From positions 21,837,001 through 21,901,000 of the forward strand of contig NC_046681.1 of assembly GCF_009870125.1 (NCBI RefSeq): a DNA stretch of 64,000 bases, in the 5' to 3' direction. The notes below the pieces were generated by a model, which was not told the DNA's origin, did no database searches, and saw nothing but the letters and a program-made list of their open reading frames with translations. Each line of letters starts with the position of its first letter. Within the stretch, counting starts at the first letter, position 1. Source of the DNA: Drosophila pseudoobscura (lineage: Eukaryota; Arthropoda; Insecta; Diptera; Drosophilidae). The position numbers and the translations under genes were made by a program. Below are positions 46,401 to 58,052 of the stretch, piece by piece.

Positions 46401-49400
46401 CTTTTTTACGCAATCAAGAGAATGTAGTTCTATAGATATCGCTCTACTCTCCTCTCCCCTCCCCTCCTCCTCGATATGCAAATCTGCCCAACGAATCCGC
46501 AGAGCATTCAACTTTGAGTCATGGCTGATTTTTAATTATTTTCCAACTCTATTATCATACGATATTTGAGTGTTCTCTTCGCTGTTGTTGTTGCGAAGCG
46601 GATTGCTAATTTCTGTGCCACTTCCTGACCCCGCTGTGCACTGAGCCATCCCGAGAGACATCAAACCAAACCAAATGCTGGGCTGCTGCTGCTGTTAATG
46701 GTTATATATTCTGTTGTTGTAGATCTCTAATTATAATAATAATATTGTTCTGCTCTCGCTGGGTCTGACTCCGACGAAAAACTTGTTTCCCCTCGAAAAA
46801 AAAACCCAACAAAAAAAGAGATCAACAAATGAAATAAAATCATGTTTTGTTTTTCGGCTTCTGTACTTTTACTCGTGACACATTTGCGAGTGTTTTAAAG
46901 ATTTATGAAACTTGTTTTATAATGATTTATTGTTATTTATGTCACGGTTATTGAGCTGTAACTAAGCCTTCCCCTGTGTGCCCCTTTCAGAGGAAAAAGC
47001 ACTGAAAGTACTTACCAATTTCACAGTAGAAACCGCCCCAGCCATTGGGACACGAACAGCGTCCGCTGCGCAGGCAACGGCCATTGTTTTTACAGGGTAT
47101 CAGCTTGCAGGACTCGGAATATTCGCAGCGATCGCCCTTGGCATACTCCGGACAGATGCAGTGCGGCTGGAGCTTCTCGTCCAGCCAGCAGTGTCCGCCA
47201 GACTCACAGGAATCGCCGCCACAAGCAGTGCCATCGCAGTCCCGGATATTACGAGATTCTGTGGGGGCAAAGGTATAGCTGATATATTGATCGAAAAGGA
47301 AGGGTGGTCTCTGCCAATACCCACCCAGAATATTGGTTTCGTTGAGAACAATTCTTGTGCCGCTGACAACCAAACCGCGGACACAGCCACGGAAGGGTAT
47401 GGGGAAGCCCGAGATGGCATTATGCGGCAGCTTGGAGACATCTTTGAGTCCGCCTATGTACAGGAGCGAGTCCGGTTCGACTAGAACCTCTGCGGAGGGG
47501 GCCAGGGCCGAGGAGGCACTGCCCTCCACCCAGAGGGTTAGCCAGCGGCCCCTTTGGGCCATTTTGATCTTGTGCCATTCGCCGATGGCCAGCATGCGGA
47601 CACTGCGCACCACTGTGACATGAGTGCTGGGTCCCGAGATGCGGAACTCCACGACGCCGCCCTGCAGCGAGAGCGAAACGAAGCCGATCTTCTTGTCCTG
47701 GTTGTTGTTTAGCGTCCCAAAGTACAGGAGCAGGCCCCGCTCCGACAGCGGACGCAGCTGGAACTCAATGAAGAAGAACTGCACGCGATGGTGCTCCTCG
47801 AAGGTCTTCGAGCCCATGAGCGGCACTGGCGAGAAGCTGCGCTGCTTCTCCACTTCATTGAGCAGCTTCATCACGAAGTGCGTGCTGGGCGTCGAGATGG
47901 GCTTTGGGGGCATCAGTTTCTTGGTGAAATTCCTATAGCTAACCATTTGGGACCGCTTGGCGCCCAGCTTGTCGCCGGCGTCGTAGAGATAGGGCCATCG
48001 AACGGCCAAATAGGAGCGTCTGCCGGTGAGCGAGACATCGCTGAGGGAGCGGATCTCTGCGGGAAAACGGTGACCACAGGATTATGATTGTGACAAACAT
48101 TGAATGAGGACCTGGCTTACCCTCTTCACAATTCTTGCCGGTGCGTCCCACAGGACAATCGCATTCGTAGCCATTCACCAAAGGCACACAAGTGGCATCC
48201 TCGTAGCATTTATTGTTGAACGAGTCGCAGGGATTCGTGGGCTGAGCACACAACGGGCCATACCAGCCCTCCTGGCAGATGCAACTGCAATACAAAGAAA
48301 TGCTTTTGAGGCTCCGTTTCGGGGTACAATTCTGCGGCGTGCCACTCACGTAAAGGTAGCTCCATGCTGCAGACAGGCGCCGTCGTGCTGGCAGGCGTGT
48401 CGGTGGCACTCCCGGGTGCCACATTGACCCACTCCTCGACCGCGGACGCCTCGCGTCTCCTGCAGGGGCACTGTCACAGCGCCGGCCTTCAGCTGGACAT
48501 CGTAGATGCAGCCCTGGAAGCCCGAGTGCAGCGGCAGGTCGTGTGGCAGGGTATTAAAGTTGGCTATTTCGTGGCCCCCCAGATAGAGGATAGGCAGGAC
48601 ATCCATCCGGCTGACGCTGCCTGGGGAACGGCCTGTGATGTTGAACTTTCCATCGACCGAGAGCCAGGCCTGCCGTCCAATGCGTCCCACTTTTATTTCG
48701 TAGGGCACTCGGGGCGCGTCCAGCCGGAAGTCGATGGGTTTCTGGGTGAAGATGCGACGCGGTCCGGCGCCCAGGTTCCAGGTCAACATGATGTAGCCCT
48801 GTATGAAGCTCACGGCCAGATGATCGCTCTTCTCGTCGTGATAGCCCGATTGGCCCAGGAACGCCAGCAGGGAGATCTGCGACATCGTCTGGGGCAAGAT
48901 CTTGAAGCTCAGCTCCACCGAGTATTCCAGGGGAATGGGCACCGTGTAGGCCACAAAAGAGGACAGGCCGTTGACGCTGCCCGAGAAGGAGGGAAGAGCC
49001 ACCTCGAGATCTGTAAGAGGGGAGAGTGATGAGTGGGGTGTCTCCATTTTGGATAGGCAAAGGCACTCACTATGCTCGCAGTAATGTCCGTGCTTGCCCA
49101 AAGGACACAGACAGAGGTAGCCACTGCCCGGGAACTGCACACAGGTGCCGCCATATTGACAAGGATTATCCTCGCACACGGATATCTCGCAGGTGGGTCC
49201 CATGTAGCCTGTGGGGCATTTGCACTTCCACTTCTCCGCCTTCTCCCCGTTCTCGTCCAGATCATTCGTTTCGATCTTGATGCAGGCGGCACCGTTGCGG
49301 CAGGGACTCGACAGGCAGGCCAAAGAGCCGCATTCCGTAATGCCGAAGCCGTCCAGGGCGTCGCTGCAAAGAAGGCAAGGTGTCATGCGCTAATTTCATG

Positions 49401-52400
49401 AAGTCTAATTCGATGTGTCAATATTATGCGACGATGTGTCGTCCCTTTTCGGTGGCAATCCTTTGGCGCCAATTGACAAACAGCCCCACAGCTGTCAGCA
49501 CATTGACAAGGACACTACGACACACTGCGATGTGCCCTCCCCACCTACCATTTGGAGGGGGGGCCATCTGTTTGCATTCGCGCTTTTATGAACGTTGAAT
49601 GCTGACGAATGGCTTCCGCATCCACTCCCCGCCCCCCCAACCTCTCTCTCTCTCGCTCTCTGAGAGCCTGTCCTTTTCATCAAGTTTGCTGCATTTTCAT
49701 TTTCACTGACAGCACTGACTCTTTTCAGTGCAAAACTTGCTACGGAGTCCATAATATATAAGCTTTTAGTATGGCCATTTCGTTGGTAATTCAGGCATTT
49801 CTTTAGGAAAAACATAGACCATGCGATACCTTGGACTGTAGCGGTCTTTGATAGACCGACTTATACCTTTGTAGCTATAAGTTGATAGAAATTCTTGGAG
49901 AATAGCGCAGTTTTTCGCCTAATTTTACACTTTTTTATGCCATTTATATAGAAAATTGAAAATTGATTAATCCATCGAATAAAGTAATTTGCCCTTTCAA
50001 AATCACGAGGAAAAAGCTCTTAGAACCGCAGTCAACTGTGCCACAGACTCGATAGCGCACACGACATGTATTTTGTTTTGTGAATTCTCTTTTCTTTAGC
50101 ACCTTTCGCTGACTGGCTTCGGTAGTCGAAGGATAAAGAGAGAGCATAAATTCTGCGCCGCCCAACAATATTCTCTCTCCTCTCAAACATGGTCTAATAA
50201 ATTCATATAAGACCTTTGCTTAAGCTCCCTTTTCTCTGGCATATTACCTTGATTAATGCCTATCGCATGTATGACTCGGGCTAACATTATCAGTTTTATC
50301 GCTTCACGCAAGTCGAGCTAATTTTTCCATGGATATAGTACCACAAAAAAGTTCTTTACGTTCAGTGGCCATATAATCTGGGTCTTTTACTGCAGCGCTG
50401 CCATGGAGGAAACGGCTTTCGCCACCTGGCAACTTTGTGTGTGTGTTTGAGCCATCAAATGGTTTCATTTTATTCCCGACAGTTCTGCTTTTTCATAGCG
50501 CCTTGAGGCACGGCCACGGGTACGGGTATTGTAAGCGGCATAAACATTTAAGAGATGCCGTATCGACCATCCGCCGCAGAAAAGTCGTAACTTTTTCAGG
50601 GAGAGATGTTCATTAGCCGTAGTCCAGCATTCAAAGCGCCCAAAGGGCAATACAAAACAAATATTGTGGTCGCTGTTTCGACTATGGGGATACCTGGTAG
50701 TGGCATTACATTTGTGGGTAGCAAAATGATTGAAATTATGGCAAAGCATCTAAGCCAAATGATGGGAAATACAACATCCATTATATTTTGGGGGTTATAG
50801 TCACATGATTTTAATGATTTTTGGTATACTTATAGGTAGATAAGAGCTTTGTATATGGAACTCTATAGAGTTCTCTCTGTAGCTTTGAAATTGTGGACTC
50901 TTTTTTCATTTTAAGCCTTTGCTTCGATCCGAAGACTAATCAACAAATATTGATTCTTTTAGCTATGTTAGATCCTCAAATCCAAGGCTCTAAATGAAAT
51001 GACCAACAAACTTGATTCAAAGGATACCAAAAGTCAAATATACCCTCTGTCACTCCTCTGCGTTACAGGGTATGCAAAAACAAGACAGAAAAACCGATTC
51101 GTATCGGTGGAGAGTACTTACCCGAATATTTCGCGCCCTTGTCCGTTAATGCGCAGCGTGTGGAGACACCCGGTGAAGCCGGTGCCGCTTTGTGCTGGCG
51201 GCAACTCGATAATCAGGCCAATCGGGGCTTGGGGGGCGCCGCCCAAGTGCAGCCATGTGTTCAGTATCGCCTCGGGGGTATGCAGTCGCTGGGGCAGTAG
51301 TTTCAGCCACGTCGGCTGATCCCCGGACATGGCCAATGTGTCGTTCACCAGCAGCGAGGCATTGCAGTGTGTGTAATTCCGGCTAAAGTCCAATCTGTAA
51401 AGAGGTATTTTCGGAAAGTTCTCTTTAGTTCTTTTAGTTCTCCCCTTTGGCAGCCCTTGGTGTTGCATCAAATATTTAATATGCCGCACGGTCCGCCCTC
51501 ATTCTCTCTGTGTGGGGTGACTTTTCTCTGGATTCTGGGTCCACCCCCACTCTGGCTCTTCTCTGGATTCTGTTTGAGGCAGGCATCGGTACACTTTTAA
51601 AGCAAAATTCCCAACATGCCGATGCGTGCAAATATTTATGACACCACAATATCCCAGTAGCCCCCCCTCCCCCCACCCATGGCCTGGCAAAAAGGGTCCA
51701 TCCAGCAGGCTGTTGTTTGGTTACCTTTTGCCTGTTGACCTTTCGTCGAAGGTACGAGCAGTGGCACAGTGGTTTAAGGTCTGACGGGAAGGTGTGCCCT
51801 CAGTCAGAGGGGAGGGGTGGAAGATGGTTCTCCTTTGTGGACGGTTTTTTAACTATTTCATTAATGTCGCATACTTTTTCAAGGTTTCGTCTGCCCTTTT
51901 GTGGGTTTCTTAAAATTTTTAAATCATTTTTTTGTTTAGGTCCATTTTTTACTTGTAGAATACAAATATAAAAAATATAACATTTTGTTGATTTACTAAA
52001 AAAATCGTGCCTTTGTTAAACAAATTTTTCAACTAAAAAAATGTTCACTAAAAAAACAAAATTATTTTTAAAAAAATGCCCAAAGTGGTTTTTGAATTTA
52101 AAAAATGATTTGTGTGTGTTCCCAAGTAACTTAATTTTTTTTGTCGTGTAAAAGTTTTTGTCGCACTGCGTACTTTAATTACATTTGGTTCAGTTTTTTC
52201 TTTCTGGAAGGTCCTGCCATGTTTTTTCCTACCATTCCCCATAGACCCCAACGCACTGTGCCTTGGTCCATATCCCTGCAACAACAATTGCCTATAATGT
52301 CAATCGATTGTCAAATTTTTCCTGCGCCTTCATGTATTTTGTTTGGTATGGAATTCGTTACCCCAAACCTTTGATGTGACATCGAGGTGGAATACCAAAT

Positions 52401-55400
52401 GGCAGGACCCCCCCCGCCTGAGCCCCCCCCTGGTTTTTATTGCACCTCATGGCCGAGTGTCACCTGCTTTTATTTGAATGTCCTTTATTGTGAGGACTCA
52501 CACGGCTGGCCGAAGTGTTTCTGATTTTATTTGTTGTCAGGCGGATTTTTTCACTCTTTTTTTTGGGGGGGGGGGGGGGGGGGGGGGGGGGTGGAGGAAG
52601 TTTTGTTTGGGAGATGGACAAACTGGGATCCATATCTTGGCGTTTATTGCATTTGAATGTAGATATTTTAATACGGAAAAACGCCAGTCCAATAAATGCG
52701 TGGCAAAAGGGACACCGACCGATTTTATTGTTATTTTATAGCAGGCGGCCAAATGCTGTAAAAAAGTTACCCATACGGGTATGAAAAAGTTTTCCCTGAT
52801 TGCATTTAGTTTTTACAACATATTGTATTGAATGGAGTGCTCTCGTACTCGCACTCGTGTGTTCTTCTGATTTCTTTTACCTTTTCAAACGAAATAATCT
52901 GATGATATTGTTTCTGGGATATTTGTTGAAATTTGTTTTGATAGACGGGTTTCGGATTGGGTTTGTTTTAAAGATTGGAAAAGTTTTTTTTGTTTTCGAA
53001 TTAAGTTTTATACAGATTACAGTGGTGGGAAGTGGGATTTCTTCTACATAAAATTTGGAAAAATAAATCAACTTCATTCATGATTTTTACTCTATTAAAT
53101 ATCCAACTTAATTGGGAATATTCAATTTATAAAGTTATATTTCGATTTAACCCTTTAGATCGTTGCTTAAAAGTTTTAAATCTTTTAATAATAAAATTTT
53201 TTCAGGGTAGAGCTGTAACAGGGCAATCGCGCTGTTAGCTGCCCAGGTTAACAGCCTGTTATCGCTACCGGCTATCGCTCTTAGTTAACAGCGGTCTAAC
53301 AGCTACAGCGCTCTGAGAGCGTGCTTGCGCTGTTATCACGATTCACACGATCGACACTGCTCGCGGGCGGCCTAAACTTGTAAGCGAGATCTTATATAAT
53401 GCGATTTACGTTCCCACACGAATGCCAGAGTGAAATAGACGACAGATATATTGTATATATACACCACCTATGCTTCTTTTACTGCATTTTCGTACTCTTC
53501 GTAGGATCCCTACATCTAGATCCACCCTCCTTCAAACAGAATAAGTCGGAATATTATGGAAAATCTTGCAACCATTCTTTATGATGTAATGAGACGAAAT
53601 GTAATGCCTGATGGATACGAAAAATATTAAACCTTAACAAAATTAATACCAAATGAAAGCCCAGAACTAATCATATTAATTGACATTTTTCCAAGGGATG
53701 ACCATAGGCAAATTACTGACTATCCCATATAGAAAACCCTAAGCAAATGTGTACTAAAACCAATTAAATAATGCACTTCTATAACCCAGTTTAAAACCCA
53801 TTAAATCATTGATTTATGCCAAGTAATTAGCATTTGCCTGCGTTCATTTAATAGTTTCGTTAACGATCCGATAAGCCCAAAAACCCCAAAACCCAGAACC
53901 CCCGAAACTACAATGTTATTTAAAGTTCAATTAGCTGCATTTGACTGAGCAACAAATTAAATTAGCATTGTTTACAATTTTCGGGGGGTGGGGAGCACTC
54001 CTACTCCTCGCCGCCTTGTGGAGTCCTTGGACATAATTTATTGACACGCTCAATTGAATGTTGTGGAAAAAGTTTTTAGTTGTTGAACTTCAGCGGGGGA
54101 GAGGGATTTGCCGAAAAGAAAACACAACTCATCTTAATTAATGAACTTAACTTTCGGGAAATGAATTAACCAAATACGTAATAATTAAAAGGAAATTCCT
54201 GTTCTGAAAAGCTCTGGGGGATCGGTATGCGGATGGGGGGGGGGTTATCGTGAGCCGCAATTAGGCTCGAAGAACGGTAATTGTTATTGCTTTCTAATTA
54301 CACTAATTGTGCGCAACACCAGTTCGATGAAGGTCCTTAAGTAAAATGTCAATTGTATAGGGCATTAGCCTCATTAGAGGGCTGGAGTGCGGCTGGACCA
54401 GGCCTTCCCCGAAGGATACATCCAGCGAGAGAGAGAGACTGAGCGAAACTACGGTTCATCGATGGCCGGACAAAGCCTCCATCACCGCCATCGCCTTCGC
54501 CATCGCCATCGCCATCATCATCATCATCTAGTGGCCCAGGGCGACTCAGGGAGTCCCTTGTGCTACCCAGTGCTCGGGCGATTAAGCACGCAAGGCAAAT
54601 AAAAATAGGCAACGTACATAAATTTGTGGCTCGTAAATCCACTTGCCCCAAACCTAGAAAAACAACACCCGAAAACAGTCAAGAAAGTCGGTATTTAAGG
54701 GTCGAAGATGGGGATACTCTAGAGAATGTCTATAGATCTTATAAGAGTTCTGTCTGAATCCACATTAAATTTGATTTAATTCTGTGATTTATTGGAGTTC
54801 TTCTTAAGAATATTTCCATGTCAAATTTTGAATAAAGTCATCCAAGTCGAAATAGAGACCGAAAACGCATTCATCTAAAATAGGAGAATTTTGAAATTAA
54901 GTTTCCTTGAAAAGAATGTCCTTGTTGATTGATAGTCAGGCAGATATAATGGATGTTTGTACCATAAATACCTTAAAAGTGAGTACTACTTCTATGTATT
55001 ATCTTAAAAATCAATAAATTCCTACAAAAACTCTCCTATACTCCTATATTCTATAACATCTAAGACTCAACTAACCATTCGCTGGGAAATGGTTATCCTT
55101 TCTTCGAAAATTTCCTGTGAAAAAATTGAATTTCACAGAAAATTGGACTATGAAATTAGTATCTTCTACTTTTGATTGACTTTGATCGATCTGCAAGAAT
55201 CTATAAGGATTTAAGGCTACTCGTACTGATAAGTCGTTTTTCTTACGATCTAAGATATGGGTTTTCTGGTAGTTCTGAATATTTGGGTTTATGGCAACAA
55301 TCTGCACCTCTTTTGAGTTTAAAGAAACAAACCGCACTCCTACGCGTACGATGTGTGCTTTGTTTTTGCTTTCTCGGGCTCGAGTCTCGATCTTTTCTTG

Positions 55401-58052
55401 GCCGCATGCCCTTTGCCGAAGAACCGCTCTAGGAGCCATCAAGAGCAAGGATGTTCCTAGAGTCTAGGAGAGATAGTTTACAGATACAACTAGTTTGCAC
55501 ATGAGCAGATAGATCGCCATTAGACATACCGAATAGGATCTTTCTCCGTGTCCCGACTGCAATCTTCTATCTAAAGTTATAATACCCCTTTTCTAGGGTA
55601 TCAAAAGTAAGCAAAGTAATATATATATACCTTCCACATGTACATATATATTACATGAATATATATGTATGTATATGGAATAGTCGCACCATTGGACATT
55701 GGATAGCCCCGGGCTGGGGACCAAGTGCTAAAAAGTAAATTTGTGGTCGATTCAATAGTCGTAAAAATGTGAACGGCAATGGAATGGCACTTGCTCTTTT
55801 CTCTTTTCTCTCTTTTCCTTTTTGCTAAATTATTTATATAGGTTTCTCTTTCACTCTCTCTCTCTCTCCCTCGACTGTTTTGTCCTACTTTTTTGATATA
55901 TTTGATGCCCTTAATGTCCTGTTTATGCCAATGTTTTGCGTCTATCCTTGATTCGTTGTGGGATTTCATTTCGGTTGCCCATTGGGTCTGTGTCCGGTCC
56001 TCTGTTCTGTTTTATTTGTCTAAAACGATTATTTGGTCATTTTCCATATGCGTTTGTCCATTTTTAAGTAATTGCTACACAGTTGAATTGTTAACAAGGA
56101 CACTTATCGACCCCACAGCATTGAGTGTTTGATTAGCCGATAATTTGACGATTGAGTACTGTAAGTGCCAGGCATTTGAATATTTAAAGAGCATTGAAGG
56201 AACTATTAAACCAACAGGTTGCCGAGGCGGCATAGTGTCTGTAATTTATGAAAATTGGCTGTGGATAGGCTGAAGGAAGATTATAGGAGCACAAAAAGTG
56301 TGGCAGGAGAAAGTGAAGGCACTCTTTCTCTCTATGCATTATTCACACACAAATTGGGTTTCAATTTATTTGTTTTTGACTTCTAGAAATATTTGTTGTT
56401 TGATTAAATAAAATACACCAAAATAATGCCATTGAAGGAGGTTTTATGCGTACAAAAATTGATGGAAAGGTGGACATTTTATTGGGCTTTCCCTTTGGTG
56501 AAATGCCTGCAATTTCTCCTCCCAGCGTAGAGGGATTTACACGGATTTTAGCGGCATATCTGAAATGTTACAAACCGCAGAGATATGACCTCTTTCCTGG
56601 GGTGAAACTATTAGGGATAGTCACCTGTGGATTCTGTGAAATGTAGCAGAAAACATTGGAAGACAGCCCTGACCTCTATAGAAGGAGATCTCAACATTTG
56701 GACCCCTGATAGGCCCCTCCCCCCCCAATGTGTTTTATTAAATTCCACATAAATCCTATTGGCCGGTACAAAATCAATAATAATAATAGCTTAAAGGCAA
56801 TTTTTTTCGAAAACTGTCTGTCCAAAACACAATTCTATATTTATTTTTGAAGCTTAGATTTACTGGCACTCTTCTGGCGCCATAAATGGGGGACTTTATA
56901 ATCCCATTTTCCTAATCCCATTTGAAAAAGTTTGCCAAAAACTTTATATTTCCATTCCCGAATGCCATGGGGGATAATTTTAGCCCCAAAATTATCCAAA
57001 GTGTTGGCTTTGGTCGATGGAAATGTTAGTTAAACGATTAATTACGCACCACTCCCCGTTCTACATTTTTACGTATTCCCCCTCAGGGCGCGAATTTTCC
57101 TAGTGGGCAGAAAATTAAATTTTCAACCAACGCAAAATATATGTAGCACACAGAAAAAAGGGAAGGGAAGGGGAAGGGCCAGCCAAGAGGATGGAAAATC
57201 TCCAAACTAATTACGCATGGATGGCAAGTGGAAGCCCCGCAGGATTTAATGTTCAAGGAAATGGGAGACCGGAAATGGTAGGATGGAGAAAGCGAGAGAA
57301 AGAGAAGAAAACCTAAAAAAGGAACTGCAATTTATTCTACACTTGAAGCATTATAATTTGTGGCCTCGGCCAAATGGCAAATGGAATTCGACACGGGCCA
57401 AGTTTAATGGCCGACGGACAGTCCACTGACAGTGACCCATATGCTGACCTCTGGCCCGCTCCGGCCCTGGGCCCTGGGCTGTGGACTGTGGACTCTGGGG
57501 TCGCAGTTTAAAAAGTTAATTAACATGCCAACAGTTGTGTGTCCGTGTTGCCCCCTGAGCCCCCCTCCCACCACCGCACTGACCCTTTCAGCCATCCATC
57601 TATCCACCAATCACCCCGTCAAGTGGTGGGCGTGACCCCCAGGGAGGAGGGGCCACACATAATTGCATTCCGCGGTCCCCACGTCCATTTGGCACTTACT
57701 CAGCTCGAATGGTAATTTCGTGGCCCGTGTTCACCGGCGTTTCCAGCTCACTCAGCAGCATCGTCTGCAATCCGCACGAGAACTGGAACTGCATGAGTCC
57801 CTTCTGGAGGAACAGCGCCATGTAGTGTCCGCCCTTCGTGCCCTGGGCGGCGGCCAGCATGATCAGACCATTAGTGGCCCTTGTTCGCACCTTCAGCTGG
57901 ATGTGCATGGGCAGAACGGCGTCCAGGGCCTCGTGCTGTCCAATGTCTTTGTAGATGCGATGCGACACATACGAGTCCCCGGAAAAGGCTGCATTCCGTA
58001 TGACGATGGGCAGCTCGCAGAGCGGTCCCTGGCGATCGAAGCGGCAAACGCA
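43436..58052 (-). CDS. eys: Eyes shut-like EGF/laminin-G extracellular protein, C-terminal part
   Basis: Nine exons on the minus strand: 58052-57700, 51394-51122, 49363-49071, 49010-48350, 48284-48121, 48056-47016, 44683-44147, 43623-43436, in frame throughout; the stop is at 43438-43436. (This lists eight exons; the rest of the gene lies upstream of 58,052.) It opens inside an EGF (CVCRFDRQGPLCE). LamG domains are encoded by 58052-51122, 49010-48350, 48056-47016 and 44683-43436. EGF modules lie between them, seen as CRNGAACIKIE, CQYGGTCVQFPGSGYLCLC, CQHDGACLQHG, CYEDATCVPLVNGYECDC and CKNNGRCLRSGRCSC. Four LamG domains alternating with EGFs at the C-terminus is the eyes shut (spacemaker) layout. 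Eys is secreted by photoreceptors and opens the inter-rhabdomeral space. The domain type is sure; the eys name is very likely. Confidence 0.85.
43676..44092 (+). other. Possible promoter and first exon of an unknown plus-strand transcript inside an eys intron
   Basis: This lies in the 523-nt eys intron between exons 44683-44147 and 43623-43436. It holds variants of TAACAG/CTGTTA (43,676-43,760), an 18-bp perfect palindrome at 43877-43894, a pyrimidine stretch CTCTTTCTCTTTCACACTC, and then leader-like sequence. An ATG at 44047 opens MAERTNKQLPSVSSA before a GTGAGT donor at 44,093. No second exon was found in the window, so this is a weak call. Confidence 0.25.
44684..47015 (-). other. eys intron (2.3 kb)
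   Basis: Intron between two eys coding exons. It holds a GTATCT-type repeat near 44,780-44,810, poly-pyrimidine runs near 46,445-46,470, and no supported nested gene. Confidence 0.55.
49364..51121 (-). other. eys intron (1.8 kb)
   Basis: Intron between coding exons 51394-51122 and 49363-49071. The plus-strand ORF at 50,606-50,800 has no recognisable domain and no splice partner. Nothing else is supported. Confidence 0.5.
52565..52591 (+). repeat. 27-nt G homopolymer
   Basis: 27 uninterrupted G, with other G/C runs nearby (52,411-52,416, 52,426-52,432). Homopolymer length at such sites is unreliable in assemblies. Confidence 0.9.
53216..53337. repeat. Cluster of TAACAG / CTGTTA words
   Basis: Seven exact occurrences of TAACAG or its complement in about 122 nt, in both orientations, including GTTAACAGC twice. 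Similar but sparser words occur at 43,676-43,760. It may be a cluster of protein-binding sites or a remnant of a short repeat family. Confidence 0.6.

Larger units (their letters stand above)
51395..57699 (-). other. eys intron (6.3 kb)
   Basis: Large intron between coding exons 58052-57700 and 51394-51122. It contains a G homopolymer (52565-52591), a dense TAACAG/CTGTTA cluster (53,216-53,337), and a CATCGC/CATCATC trinucleotide run (54,480-54,530). No nested coding gene is supported. Confidence 0.5.

Noticed and set aside
48364-49029. Long plus-strand ORF (221 codons)
   Set aside because: Antisense shadow of GC-rich eys exon 49010-48350; no domain, and codons mirror the real gene.
50606-50800. 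Plus-strand ORF of 64 codons in an eys intron
   Set aside because: No domain, no splice partner and no promoter signal.
52478-52784. Gly-rich ORFs across the G run
   Set aside because: Artefact of the 27-nt G homopolymer.
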